From assembly GCA_021200415.1 (NCBI GenBank), contig JAJQGO010000026.1, forward strand, positions 50,571 to 114,570: a DNA stretch of 64,000 bases, given 5' to 3'. Positions 25,704 to 35,041 of the stretch are shown in pieces; positions within the stretch are counted from its first letter, which is position 1, and each line of letters opens with the position of its first letter. Below the pieces are notes generated by a model. The model worked only from the letters and a program-made list of their open reading frames with translations, was not told the DNA's origin and ran no database searches. Origin of the DNA: Ruminococcus sp. GTDB lineage: Bacteria > Bacillota > Clostridia > Oscillospirales > Ruminococcaceae. A program made the translations under genes and the position numbers.

Positions 25704-26921
25704 TTACATATACAAAGCCGCGCAGTATGCCGTGGAAAAGGCAATCTGCAAATTGAAGCCGCCTGTGTACGCGTCAACGTCTATGACCTCTCCCGCAAAA
25801 AACAATCCCGAAGCAAGCTTCGATTCCATAGTTTTCGGATTGATTTCCTTTACGGAAATTCCGCCGCTTGTGATAATTGCCTCGTCAATGGGACGGAATC
25901 CCGATATTCTCACGGGGAAAGCCTTTATAAGCCTGCCGAATGCATGGCGCTGCTCTCTTGTAACGCTGTTTGCTTTCTGCTCGGGAGGTATCCCCGAAAG
26001 CCCGACTGCCGTGGGAATCAGCTTTGACGGCAGCAGCCTTCTGACTGCGTTTACGAAATCACGGTTGATATTCTCCGCAAAATCCCTTTGAAGCCTTGCG
26101 TCCAGCTGCTCCGCCGTCAGACCCGGCTTCAGGTCGATGAGCAGCTTATAGCGGTTCGGGGACATCTCACGTATATGAGAGCTTGCGCTAAGCACGAGAG
26201 GCCCCGACACGCCGAAGTGGGTGAAGAGCATCTCCCCAAGCTCGGAATAGATGAGCTTATCTCCGTCGTAAAGCTTCAGGGTGACGTTTCGCAGGGAAAG
26301 TCCCATTAAATCGGCACAGTACCTGTCAGGCGAAACGAGCGGTACGAGCGAGGGTTTCAGCTCCGTTACCGTATGCCCAAGCTCCGAGGCAAGCCTGTAG
26401 CCGTCCCCCGTTGAGCCTGTATTCGGGTAAGACTTCCCGCCGCAGGCAATCAGAACCGACTGTGAAAAATAGTCCCTGCCGCCTGCCCGAACTCCCTTGC
26501 ACACACCGTCCTCGCAGATTATTTTATGCACCTTTTCATGAATAATTCTTACCCCGAGACGCTTCATTTCCCTGTCAAGCGCATTTACAATATCCTCCGC
26601 GTTATCGCTTACAGGGAAAACCCTGTTTCCGCGCTCCGTTTTCAGGGGAACGCCAAGCTCCTCGAAAAAGCTCATGGTATCCTGCGGCGTGAACATGGAA
26701 AACGCGCTGTAGAGGAAACGTGGATTCACGGGAATGTTGTCCATCAGCTCACGTTCCGTGCAGTTATTCGTGACGTTGCATCTGCCCTTGCCCGTAATGC
26801 GGAGCTTTCTGCCAATGCGGTCATTTTTCTCGAACACAAGCACGCTCCTGCCAAGCCTTGCGGCATGGACTGCGCAAAAGCAGCCTGCCGCTCCCGCTCC
26901 TATTATAATAGTATCAGTCAT
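25704..26921 (-). CDS. HI0933/YhiN-family FAD-dependent oxidoreductase
   Basis: 405 residues. The N-terminal FAD-binding motif reads 'IIIGAGAAGCFCAVHAARLG', followed by 'RIGRKLRITGKGRCNVTNN', typical of the HI0933/BaiN flavoprotein family; the end has 'GLFFAGEVIDVDAYTGGFNLQIAFSTAY'. Members reduce C=C bonds in some cases, but most, including this one, have no proven substrate. It overlaps the end of the DUF3006 gene and lies upstream of cmk in a conserved clostridial gene order. Confidence 0.92.
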   Translation of the reverse strand: MTDTIIIGAGAAGCFCAVHAARLGRSVLVFEKNDRIGRKLRITGKGRCNVTNNCTERELMDNIPVNPRFLYSAFSMFTPQDTMSFFEELGVPLKTERGNRVFPVSDNAEDIVNALDREMKRLGVRIIHEKVHKIICEDGVCKGVRAGGRDYFSQSVLIACGGKSYPNTGSTGDGYRLASELGHTVTELKPSLVPLVSPDRYCADLMGLSLRNVTLKLYDGDKLIYSELGEMLFTHFGVSGPLVLSASSHIREMSPNRYKLLIDLKPGLTAEQLDARLQRDFAENINRDFVNAVRRLLPSKLIPTAVGLSGIPPEQKANSVTREQRHAFGRLIKAFPVRISGFRPIDEAIITSGGISVKEINPKTMESKLASGLFFAGEVIDVDAYTGGFNLQIAFSTAYCAALYM

Positions 26922-27135
26922 TTTCCCTGTTCCTCCGAAGTCTGTTGAATCTGTTCCGCAGCTCCTGTCGCCTTGCTTCGGTTGCGGCGGCGTCTACAAC
27001 ATATACGCCGTTTTCAAGGCGCAGCACATCGCCCTCCGCGGCATCTGCGGAAATCAAGGCTCTGTCGGCATTCATCATTCCGCCGTCCGTTTCAAGGACA
27101 GCCTTATCTCCTTCAAATCGGTCAATAATAATCAT
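26914..27135 (-). CDS. DUF3006 family small protein
   Basis: 73 residues, matching DUF3006 in its 'IIDRFEGDKAVLE' start, the central 'EGDVLRLENGVYVVD' and a basic Arg-rich end. The fold is probably a small beta barrel; function is unknown. DUF3006 genes are usually found next to ComEC-like metallo-hydrolases, as here: it starts 2 nt after that gene's stop and overlaps the next gene by 8 nt, so the three are translated together. Confidence 0.85.
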   Translation of the reverse strand: MIIIDRFEGDKAVLETDGGMMNADRALISADAAEGDVLRLENGVYVVDAAATEARRQELRNRFNRLRRNREND

Positions 27136-27137
27136 AA

Positions 27138-28088
27138 TTACCTTTCCGTCCGAATCACCAGCGTTGTTCCGTCGGACTCAAAAATAACATTTCCGTTCAG
27201 GTCTGTGCGGTAAATCTGCTTCACGTACTCCGAAAGCCTGTCAAGAACCTCCTCATGAGGGTGTCCGTAGGAATTTCCCTCGCCGCACATTATTACTGCG
27301 TATTCGGGAGATATGGCTTCAAGAAATTCCTCCGACGAGGACGTATCGCTGCCATGATGATTTACCTTGTACACACGGACGTGGCTGAGCTTGCCGCTCT
27401 CCAGCATTTCGCTTTCCGCAAGCTCCTCCGCGTCACCCGTAAAAAGAAAGCTGTTGCTGCCGTGCGTCAGGATTATTCCCACGGAATAATTATTAGCTCC
27501 GCTGTAATCCTCACTTATGGGGGCAATTATTTCCGCTTCGGCATCGCCCAGGGAAATAACTCTTCCAAGCTGCGCCTCCGTAACCTGTAAATCCTTCTCC
27601 TCGCAGGCATCGAGAAATTTCTCGAAATAACGTGTAGTCGGTATGTCGCTGTCGTCAAGATGGGGCATAATCATTTCGCCGATTTCGTAATTCAACACAA
27701 TTTCGCTCATGCCTCCCATGTGGTCGGAGTGTGGGTGAGTTGCGACAACGTAATCTATACTGCTTACGCCAAGCTCCTCAAGATACGCGGCAACCCTGTC
27801 CGCCTCCGAGGCTTCGCCGCAGTCAATGAGCATATTTTCATCTCCGGTGCTTATGTAAATGCAGTCTCCCTGTCCCACGTCAATGAAGCTCACGGTCAGC
27901 TCATCGCTGACATCAGAGGAGAGGGTATCGTCAAGCCTTTCCTTAATGCTGTTTAAGGGGTCGTATCCAAGACCCTCGGCTGCCGCAATAAAAATCACGC
28001 AGCATACGAGAAGCGCGCCGATTATCCGCGCCCCTGAGATTTTCCTCTTTTTGTCTGTTTTCCTGTTTTTTGATTTTTGCTTTGCCAT
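27138..28088 (-). CDS. ComEC/Rec2-like metallo-beta-lactamase hydrolase
   Basis: 316 residues: a basic N-terminus, one membrane anchor (about 20-42) and an extracellular MBL domain with 'SFIDVGQGDCIYIST', the metal motif 'ATHPHSDHMGG' (HxHxDH) and 'YKVNHHGSDTSSSEEFL'. This is the nuclease-like domain of ComEC without the DNA channel, so it may degrade external DNA or another phosphodiester; it is not evidence of competence by itself. The start lies 67 nt inside the end of the YgiQ gene, which encodes a different, Lys/Gly-rich tail there. Confidence 0.9.
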   Translation of the reverse strand: MAKQKSKNRKTDKKRKISGARIIGALLVCCVIFIAAAEGLGYDPLNSIKERLDDTLSSDVSDELTVSFIDVGQGDCIYISTGDENMLIDCGEASEADRVAAYLEELGVSSIDYVVATHPHSDHMGGMSEIVLNYEIGEMIMPHLDDSDIPTTRYFEKFLDACEEKDLQVTEAQLGRVISLGDAEAEIIAPISEDYSGANNYSVGIILTHGSNSFLFTGDAEELAESEMLESGKLSHVRVYKVNHHGSDTSSSEEFLEAISPEYAVIMCGEGNSYGHPHEEVLDRLSEYVKQIYRTDLNGNVIFESDGTTLVIRTER

Positions 28089-29929
28089 TTATTTCCACTG
28101 CCTTTTTTCGCATTCTTATTAGTATTTTTATTTGCCGGAAAGTCCTCCACGAGACATTTCGGCGATGTGCCGATGAGATCCCTCCTGCCCGCTTTTTTCA
28201 GGGCTTCGAGAACAATCTCCCTGTTCTTCGGGAGATAATATTGCAGAAGCGCCCTCTGCATTGCCTTTTCATGGGGAGTTTTCGGAACATACACCTTTTC
28301 CATCGTATAGGGGTCAAGCTCCGTGTAAAACATACAGGTTGAAATCGTACCCGGCGTGGGATAGAAATCCTGAACCTGTTCGGGACGTATCTTGTTCTCC
28401 TTGAGGAAAACCGCCAGATCCACAGCCTCCTTCAGGGTGCTTCCCGGATGGGAGGACATAAGATACGGCACGAGATACTGTTCCTTGCCGATGCCTTTTG
28501 TGATTTCGTAGAAGCGCTTCTGGAACGCCTTGTACGCCTCAATGTGAGGCTTGCCCATTTTATCGAGAACTGCCGCTGAGCAATGCTCGGGGGCAACCTT
28601 GAGCTGTCCGCTTACGTGGTATTTTATCAGCTCACGCATGAACTCGTCGTTTTCGTCCTTCATGAGGTAATCGTAGCGGATTCCCGAGCGTATGAAAACT
28701 CGCTTGACGCCCTTGACCTTACGGAGCTTACGCAGCATTGCGAGATATTCCGTATGGTCGGCTTTGAGGGCAGGACAGGGCTTCGGAGCAAGACATTTCT
28801 TCCCCATGCAAAGTCCCTTGGAGAGCTGCTTTTCGCAGGAGGGATGCCTGAAATTTGCCGTAGGTCCTCCCACATCGTGAATATAGCCCTTGAAATCGGG
28901 CATTTTTGTGATTTTTTCGGCTTCACGGAGAACGGATTCCTCGCTTCGGCAGGTAACTCTTCTGCCCTGATGAAGGGCGATTGAACAGAAATTGCAGTAC
29001 CCGAAGCAGCCCCTGTTGTGGGTTATGGAAAAGCGAACCTCCTCGATTCCGGGAACTCCCCCAAGCTTCTCGTAGGAGGGGTGATACGTCCGCATATAGG
29101 GCAATTCGTATATTTTGTCAAGCTCCTCCGTTGTAAGGCTGAGGGCAGGGGGATTCTGCACCAGCATCATTTTTCCGTGACGCTGAATTATAGTTTTTCC
29201 GTACACCTCGTCCTGCCAGTCGTACTGAATTTTAGTTGCCTTTGCGTATTCGGGCTTGCTTGCGCACACCTGTTCAAAGGAGGGGCACTGTGCTGCCCCG
29301 AGAGGAGTATTTATCGGCTCGGTCATATAGCACGTTCCGCGTATATCGTGGATTTCACCGATTTTTTCACCTGCCGCAAGCCGCCCCGTAAGCTCGGTTA
29401 TCTGATGCTCGCCCATGCCGTACATGAGCAAATCCGCTCCGCTGTCCACAAGGATAGACGGGCGAACGGCATCGTCCCAGTAATCATAATGAGCAAAGCG
29501 GCGGAGGGATGCCTCCAGACCGCCTATTGCAATGGGAACATCACCGAAAATTTCCCGAAGCCTCCTGCAATAGACTATAACGGCTCTGTCGGGACGCCTG
29601 CCAGCCTTTCCTCCGGGAGTATAAGCGTCATCTGATCTTTTTCTCTTTGCGGCAGTATAATGAGCCACCATAGAATCTATATTTCCCGAGGTCACAAGGA
29701 ATGCGTATTTCGGTCTGCCGAAGCGTTTAAAGTCCTTATCACCATGCCAGTCCGGCTGTGAGATTATCCCGACCGTGTATCCAAGGGACTCAATAAGCCG
29801 TGTTACAATGGCAGCCCCAAAGCTCGGGTGATCCACATAGGCATCGCCCGTTATATAGATGAAGTCGAACTGCTCTATATGCAGCTCGTCCATTTCCTGT
29901 TTTGTTGTAGGTAAAAAGCCCTCGTACAT
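28022..29929 (-). CDS. YgiQ-family radical SAM protein
   Basis: 635 residues. It carries the UPF0313/YgiQ N-terminal domain ('FIYITGDAYVDHPSFGAAIVTRL'), a radical SAM domain with the cluster motif 'NRGCFGYCNFCSIALHQGR' (CxxxCxxC) near residue 315, and a C-terminal region with 'EQVQDFYPTPGTISTCMFYT'. The reaction is unknown. The last 40 residues are low-complexity and basic and overlap the MBL gene, so they may be poorly conserved. AAGGAAC precedes the ATG. Confidence 0.94.
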   Translation of the reverse strand: MYEGFLPTTKQEMDELHIEQFDFIYITGDAYVDHPSFGAAIVTRLIESLGYTVGIISQPDWHGDKDFKRFGRPKYAFLVTSGNIDSMVAHYTAAKRKRSDDAYTPGGKAGRRPDRAVIVYCRRLREIFGDVPIAIGGLEASLRRFAHYDYWDDAVRPSILVDSGADLLMYGMGEHQITELTGRLAAGEKIGEIHDIRGTCYMTEPINTPLGAAQCPSFEQVCASKPEYAKATKIQYDWQDEVYGKTIIQRHGKMMLVQNPPALSLTTEELDKIYELPYMRTYHPSYEKLGGVPGIEEVRFSITHNRGCFGYCNFCSIALHQGRRVTCRSEESVLREAEKITKMPDFKGYIHDVGGPTANFRHPSCEKQLSKGLCMGKKCLAPKPCPALKADHTEYLAMLRKLRKVKGVKRVFIRSGIRYDYLMKDENDEFMRELIKYHVSGQLKVAPEHCSAAVLDKMGKPHIEAYKAFQKRFYEITKGIGKEQYLVPYLMSSHPGSTLKEAVDLAVFLKENKIRPEQVQDFYPTPGTISTCMFYTELDPYTMEKVYVPKTPHEKAMQRALLQYYLPKNREIVLEALKKAGRRDLIGTSPKCLVEDFPANKNTNKNAKKGSGNKWQSKNQKTGKQTKRGKSQGRG

Positions 29930-29948
29930 TTCTGTTCCTTTCCGCCTG

Positions 29949-32552
29949 TTACTCGCTCTTCATTCTTGCTCTGCGCTCGTCAAGCTGCATTCTCGACATC
30001 AGCACCTTACGTGGCTTTGCTCCCTCGCTTGGCCCGATTACGCCCATTTCCTCAAGCTCGTCCATAATTCTTGCGGCTCTTGCGTATCCCAGCTTGAGCT
30101 TTCTCTGGAGCATAGAGGTTGAAAGCTGACCGTTGTCAACGGCGACTGCCATAGCTCTCTCGATATAGTCCTCATCGCTTCCTGCCGCATAGGGGCTTTC
30201 AGCTATGCTGTCCCTGTCGTTTTTCGTTACGGGAACAAGGCTTTCCACAGCCTGAATTATCTCTTCGTCATAATCGCCTTGAACCTGCTCCTTGATAAAT
30301 TTAATTGTTTTGTCAATATCACTGCTTGAGGCAAAGCAGCCCTGAACTCTCACAGGCTTGTTCGTGCCGATAGGCATATAGAGCATATCGCCGTTGCCGA
30401 GAAGCTTATCCGCTCCTGCCTGATCTATAATAGTGCGCGAATCCACCTGCGACATAACGGAAAGGGCGATTCTGCTGGGGATATTCGCCTTGATAAGACC
30501 TGTAATTACATCGGTTGTCGGACGCTGTGTAGCAACGACAAGATGCATTCCCGCAGCACGTCCCATCTGCGCAAGGCGGCAGATAGAATCCTCAACCTCC
30601 TTGCCTGCCACAAGCATCATATCGGCAAGCTCGTCAATAAATATTACAATCTGAGGGATTTTTTCAACCTCCTCATTTGTTTCAGCAAGCTCGTTGTAGG
30701 ACTTTATATCGTTAGCTCCGTCCTCCGCGAACATCTGATACCTGCGCATCATCTCGTTGACCGCCCAGTTCAAGGCTCCGGCAGCCTTCTTGCTGTCGGT
30801 GACAATGGGAATGAGAAGATGGGGTATTCCGTCAAATGTTTTAAACTCAACGATTTTCGGGTCAATGAGAATCAGCTTTACCTCATCGGGAGTTGCGTTG
30901 TAGAGGATACTCATAATTATCGAACGTGTGCAGACGGACTTACCCGAGCCTGTAGTACCTGCAATAATAACGTGGGGCATTTTCGCAACGTCGCCCAGAA
31001 TGACATTTCCTGCAATATCCTTACCGACCGCAAAGGTGAGCTTGCTCTTTGTGCTGCGGAATTCGGGGGACGCAAGAATTTCCCTCAGAGTAACCATATC
31101 TCTTTTTGCGTTGGGGACTTCGATTCCTACGGCGGCTTTGCCCGGCACAGGAGCTTCAATGCGGACTCCCGATGCCGCGAGATTCAGCGCTATGTCATCC
31201 TCAAGTCCCTTTATTTTGGAAACCTTGACGCCTGCCCCCGGCTGAAGCTCATAGCGTGTAATGGATGGTCCTCGGCAGATGTTACATATGCGAACGGTTA
31301 CACCGAAGCTTTTGAGTGTGTTGACTATTTTCTCAGCCTTCTCATGCATTTCGGCGGAGGCTTCCTCAGAATTTAATCTATTATCGGGAGGTGTCAGAAA
31401 ATCAAGGGACGGCAGCTTATACTGGGGCTTCGGAGCTTCCTCCACAATGGCAGGCGGCTCGTAGTATTCGCTTGGGAAATCCCCCTGCTTCTGTGCCGAA
31501 TCGGCAGCCTGAGATATAAGCACATCAAGCGCCTCCACGGGCGGCTGCGGCTCGCCGTTTTCGTCAAGGAAAATCTCCTCCTCGGCAGCCTTCGGAGCTT
31601 TGCCTTTATCGGAGCCTTCGGTTTTCCCGCTTTCGGCGGCGGCATTTACGTTATCTGTCGGCAACGGCACATCAAACAGAAAGTCACGTTCCTCTGTGTC
31701 GTCCTCCTTTGAACGTGAGGCTGCGGATTTCCTTGTATTTTTCTTGTTGACAAGATCAATTGCCTCCATATCGGCTTCAAAGTCCTTTTTCTCCTCATCG
31801 TCGTCAAAGGCGTCCTCAAAATCGCCGCCTGTAATGACGTTTTTCAAGCCGATAATGCATTTCCAGATAAACCTGAACGGTCGGCTGAGAAGCTCAAGAA
31901 ATTCAATAAGTCCCTTTCCCGAAAGGAGCATGACGAACACGAAAAACAAAATGACAATTATTATCTGCGTTCCTGTTTTCCCGAATATTTTCAGCAGCGG
32001 CAGTGAAATTAAAAGGCTTGCGACGCCGCCGCCCTTCAGCTGCTTGCCTGCCCTGTAGAGAGCCGTAACGTTGGAGAAGAAGCCGCTGCCGGGGATTTTC
32101 CCGACACCGAAAATCTGTATAACCGAGCTGATGAGAAACGTTAAGGCTACTCCCCAGCCTGCACGTCCCGAAACGCATTCCTGACTTTTTTCCAATCCGA
32201 TAAGAACGGCTGTGTAGATAAAAACAACCGGAACGAAAAATACTGAAATTCCGAATACTCCCAAAAGGAAATTATGTATTGCGTTCCAGCCGGCAGTTCC
32301 CTCGATAACCGCCATGAGGAATATGAGGATTCCCAGCGCAAACAAAATTATCGACCAGAACTGATTTTTTCTGTTTTTGCCATGACCCTTTTCCTCGGTT
32401 TTTTTCTCCTTGGGAGAGCTTTTCACCGAGTCCTCCTGACCCGATGAAGCGCTCTTTTTTGAAGCCGTGCTTTTCTTTTTTGTCCCCTCTGATTTGCCTG
32501 CGGACGACTTTCCCGAAGCCGCAGTTTTCTTTTTCTTGGTGCTTTCTGCCAT
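29949..32552 (-). CDS. ftsK: FtsK/SpoIIIE DNA translocase
   Basis: I place the start at the Met at 32552, preceded by AGGAGGAG; the track start at 32624 has no such site. The 867-residue protein has a Lys/Ser-rich N-terminus, four membrane helices (about 60-210), an acidic/proline linker, the alpha-beta motor domain with Walker A 'GTTGSGKSVCTRS' and 'IVIFIDELADMMLVAG', and a C-terminal gamma DNA-reading domain ('QRKLKLGYARAARIMDELEE'). It pumps chromosomal DNA across the division or sporulation septum. The neighbouring TepA-like gene matches the Bacillus spoIIIE neighbourhood, and the SpoIIP and GerW genes nearby make a sporulation role plausible. Confidence 0.96.
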   Translation of the reverse strand: MAESTKKKKTAASGKSSAGKSEGTKKKSTASKKSASSGQEDSVKSSPKEKKTEEKGHGKNRKNQFWSIILFALGILIFLMAVIEGTAGWNAIHNFLLGVFGISVFFVPVVFIYTAVLIGLEKSQECVSGRAGWGVALTFLISSVIQIFGVGKIPGSGFFSNVTALYRAGKQLKGGGVASLLISLPLLKIFGKTGTQIIIVILFFVFVMLLSGKGLIEFLELLSRPFRFIWKCIIGLKNVITGGDFEDAFDDDEEKKDFEADMEAIDLVNKKNTRKSAASRSKEDDTEERDFLFDVPLPTDNVNAAAESGKTEGSDKGKAPKAAEEEIFLDENGEPQPPVEALDVLISQAADSAQKQGDFPSEYYEPPAIVEEAPKPQYKLPSLDFLTPPDNRLNSEEASAEMHEKAEKIVNTLKSFGVTVRICNICRGPSITRYELQPGAGVKVSKIKGLEDDIALNLAASGVRIEAPVPGKAAVGIEVPNAKRDMVTLREILASPEFRSTKSKLTFAVGKDIAGNVILGDVAKMPHVIIAGTTGSGKSVCTRSIIMSILYNATPDEVKLILIDPKIVEFKTFDGIPHLLIPIVTDSKKAAGALNWAVNEMMRRYQMFAEDGANDIKSYNELAETNEEVEKIPQIVIFIDELADMMLVAGKEVEDSICRLAQMGRAAGMHLVVATQRPTTDVITGLIKANIPSRIALSVMSQVDSRTIIDQAGADKLLGNGDMLYMPIGTNKPVRVQGCFASSSDIDKTIKFIKEQVQGDYDEEIIQAVESLVPVTKNDRDSIAESPYAAGSDEDYIERAMAVAVDNGQLSTSMLQRKLKLGYARAARIMDELEEMGVIGPSEGAKPRKVLMSRMQLDERRARMKSE

Positions 32553-32595
32553 TGATTCTCCTCCTGAGCATGACCTATATCTTTTAATATATATA

Positions 32596-33303
32596 TCACA
32601 TATATCTTTTTTCGCTGTTTTCAATCATATCGTAAAGACACTGCATAGCGTCGCTAAGACCTCCCAGCTCGTCAATAAGTCCAAGCTCGACTGCCCTTTC
32701 TCCCTCAACAACGCTGCCCACGTCCATCGTCAGCTCCTCCGTATTCATCATAAGGCTGCGGAAGGTTTCCTCCCTGATATTGCTGTTTTTCAGAACGAAG
32801 TTAATTATTCTGTCCTGCATTTTATCGAAATACGAAAGAGTCTGAGGTACTCCCAAAACCGTACCGTTCATGCGCACAGGATGAATAGTCATGGACGCGG
32901 ATGGAACTATAAACGAATATTTCGCGCTGACGGCAAGCGGAACTCCGATTGAATGGCCGCCTCCCACAACAAGTGAAACGGTAGGCGTTTTCATTCCCGC
33001 AATCAGCTCCGCAATCGCAAGTCCCGCTTCGACATCTCCGCCGACGGTATTGAGGATAATCATAAGCCCCTCAACGCTTCTGTCCTGCTCGATTGCCACA
33101 AGCGCGGGAATTATATGCTCGTATTTTGTAGTCTTATGCTGCTCGGCAAGGACGTAATGCCCCTCAATCTGACCGATAACCGTCAGACAGTGTATGAGAT
33201 GCTTTGCGTTCTGAGAAACAGTTTTCCCCAGCTTCTCGGCAAGCTCAGCTTCATCGAGAGCCTCATCCTTTTGATTTTCAGTATCTTTATTTTCGCTGCA
33301 CAT
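32596..33303 (-). CDS. ClpP/TepA-type serine protease
   Basis: The start is moved to the ATG at 33303, which has CAGGGAGGG 8 nt upstream, giving 235 residues. The core shows the ClpP/crotonase-fold protease pattern of Bacillus TepA (YmfB): '[20 protein letters not shown]', the probable nucleophile Ser in '[15 protein letters not shown]' and the His in '[13 protein letters not shown]'. The N-terminus is acidic and lacks a signal peptide, so it is cytoplasmic. TepA has been linked to degradation of proteins and translocation in Bacillus; the substrate here is unknown. It leads the ftsK run. Confidence 0.9.
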   Translation of the reverse strand: MCSENKDTENQKDEALDEAELAEKLGKTVSQNAKHLIHCLTVIGQIEGHYVLAEQHKTTKYEHIIPALVAIEQDRSVEGLMIILNTVGGDVEAGLAIAELIAGMKTPTVSLVVGGGHSIGVPLAVSAKYSFIVPSASMTIHPVRMNGTVLGVPQTLSYFDKMQDRIINFVLKNSNIREETFRSLMMNTEELTMDVGSVVEGERAVELGLIDELGGLSDAMQCLYDMIENSEKRYM

Positions 33304-33397
33304 TGAATATACCCTCCCTGAAATATCGCCGCACATCAGCTTATGCGCGGTATAGCATAGTTATTTTGCCCTGTTCCGGAGAGAATATACATATTTT

Positions 33398-33426
33398 ATT
33401 ATAGCCTCTTTTCATTGCAAAGTCAA
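33398..33426 (-). promoter_or_regulatory. Promoter of the tepA-ftsK-...-ispH run
   Basis: On minus: TTGACT, 17 nt, TATAAT, about 95 nt before the tepA-like start. Confidence 0.7.
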
Positions 33427-33508
33427 CTGCTGTCGAGTAAAAGTCAAGTAAAAACAGCTTTTTTGTGTGATATATAGAAATCTATATTTTCATATTCTTT
33501 TTCTATAT

Positions 33509-33537
33509 TTTACACAATCTTGTTATATTGTTATAAT
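33509..33537 (+). promoter_or_regulatory. Promoter of the hydrogenase-galK-galT operon
   Basis: TTTACA, 17 nt, TATAAT, preceded by TATTGT. The divergent tepA promoter is about 85 nt away, so both regions could share a regulator site, though none is recognised. Confidence 0.7.
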
Positions 33538-33606
33538 TAAAATGATAAATTATAGGCATTTTCTGCCTGTACTGTATATAATATGTCCCGAAGGGAGTTT
33601 TTCATA

Positions 33607-35037
33607 ATGAGAAAATTTGACACAAAGGTTCAATATCATAAATACAAGGTTCTCAGGGAGGTCGCCCGTCAGGCATGGGACGATACTCTCCTCCAGAATC
33701 TTTTCAGGATACCAAAGCTTATTATCCCCGGTCCTAAGCCTACTATGCGCTGCTGCATCTACAAGGAACGGGCAATTCTTCAGGAGCGTGTGAAGCTCGC
33801 AATCGGCGGCGACCAGACCAATCCCAACGTAATCGAGGTTATCGATATTGCCTGCGACGAATGTCCTATGGGCGGCTATCAGGTTTCCGAAGCGTGCCGC
33901 GGCTGTATGGCTCACCGCTGCGAGGACGTCTGCCGAAAGGGAGCTATCACCTTTGACAGTCAGCAGAAGGCTCACATCGACAAAACAAAATGCGTCGAAT
34001 GCGGACAATGCGCCAAGGTATGCCCCTTCAACGCCATCGTAAACCATATACGTCCTTGCATTAACGCCTGCAAAATCAAGGCTATCTCCATCGCCGAGGA
34101 TCAGTACGCTCAGATTGACAACGACAAATGCATCTCCTGCGGAGCGTGCGTTTACACCTGCCCATTCGGAGCAATTCAGGATAAATCTTTTATTCTGGAC
34201 GTCATCAGCCTCATAAAGGGCAGCTCGGATAATCAGGAATACAAGGTCTATGCCGTTGTCGCCCCCGCAATCGCAAGTCAGTTCCGCTACGCAAAGCTCG
34301 GACAGGTCATAACCGGCATTAAAAAGCTCGGCTTCTTCACCGTTGTCGAAGCCGCGCTGGGAGCTGATATGGTGGCTTATTCCGAGGCGGAGGAGCTTGC
34401 GGAAAAGGGCTTCCTCACAAGCTCATGCTGCCCTGCCTTTGTTAAATATGCTCAGTCCTTCCCCAACATCAAGGACAAGGTATCAACAAATCTTTCACCT
34501 GCCGCCTCCATTTCCAAATACATAAAGGATAACAATCCCGGCTCAAAGGTGGTATTTATCGGTCCATGCACAGCAAAGAAAATGGAGTTCCAGAAGGAAT
34601 CCGTCCGCCCCTATATCGACAGCGTTATTACCTTTGAAGAGCTTCAGGCTCTCTTCGACAGCCGTGACATCGACATTACGGCTCTGGAGGAATCGGAGCT
34701 TGACACAGCTTCGTATTACGGAAGAATCTTCGCCCGCTGCGGCGGTCTCAGCGATGCCGTCGCACAGGCGCTCAAGGAACAGGGCAACGAGGACTTCCAG
34801 CTGAATCCGCTTGTCTGCGACGGAATTTCAGAATGCCGCTCAGCTCTTATGAGAGCTGATAAGAAGGTGCTGAAAAACAACTTCATTGAGGGCATGGCGT
34901 GTACCGGAGGCTGCGTTGGCGGCGCAGGCTGCCTCACCCACAGCGAAAGAAACCGTATCGACGTGGACAAGCACGGCTCTCTCGCCCACAACAAGACTAT
35001 TACAGACGCGCTGAATATTACAGATGGGGAGATTTAA
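33607..35037 (+). CDS. Monomeric [FeFe] hydrogenase (group B-like)
   Basis: The start is the ATG at 33607 with AAGGGAG upstream; the earlier ATG at 33583 has none. The 476-residue protein carries N-terminal cysteine clusters ('CDECPMGGYQVSEACRGC', 'CVECGQCAKVCPF', 'CISCGACVYTCPF') for several [4Fe-4S] centres and an H-cluster domain with 'TSSCCPAFVKYAQ' (motif L1), 'IGPCTAKKMEF' (L2) and 'EGMACTGGCVGGAGCL' (L3). The variant L1 (TSCCPAF, not TSCCPGW) fits group B rather than the classical ferredoxin hydrogenases. It should catalyse H2/proton exchange with ferredoxin; the physiological direction is not known. galK follows 4 nt after the stop. Maturation genes are not in the window. Confidence 0.93.
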   Translation: MRKFDTKVQYHKYKVLREVARQAWDDTLLQNLFRIPKLIIPGPKPTMRCCIYKERAILQERVKLAIGGDQTNPNVIEVIDIACDECPMGGYQVSEACRGCMAHRCEDVCRKGAITFDSQQKAHIDKTKCVECGQCAKVCPFNAIVNHIRPCINACKIKAISIAEDQYAQIDNDKCISCGACVYTCPFGAIQDKSFILDVISLIKGSSDNQEYKVYAVVAPAIASQFRYAKLGQVITGIKKLGFFTVVEAALGADMVAYSEAEELAEKGFLTSSCCPAFVKYAQSFPNIKDKVSTNLSPAASISKYIKDNNPGSKVVFIGPCTAKKMEFQKESVRPYIDSVITFEELQALFDSRDIDITALEESELDTASYYGRIFARCGGLSDAVAQALKEQGNEDFQLNPLVCDGISECRSALMRADKKVLKNNFIEGMACTGGCVGGAGCLTHSERNRIDVDKHGSLAHNKTITDALNITDGEI

Positions 35038-35041
35038 CATC

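Noticed and set aside
27138-28088. Evidence for natural competence
   Set aside because: Only the MBL domain of ComEC is present and no other com gene is in the window.
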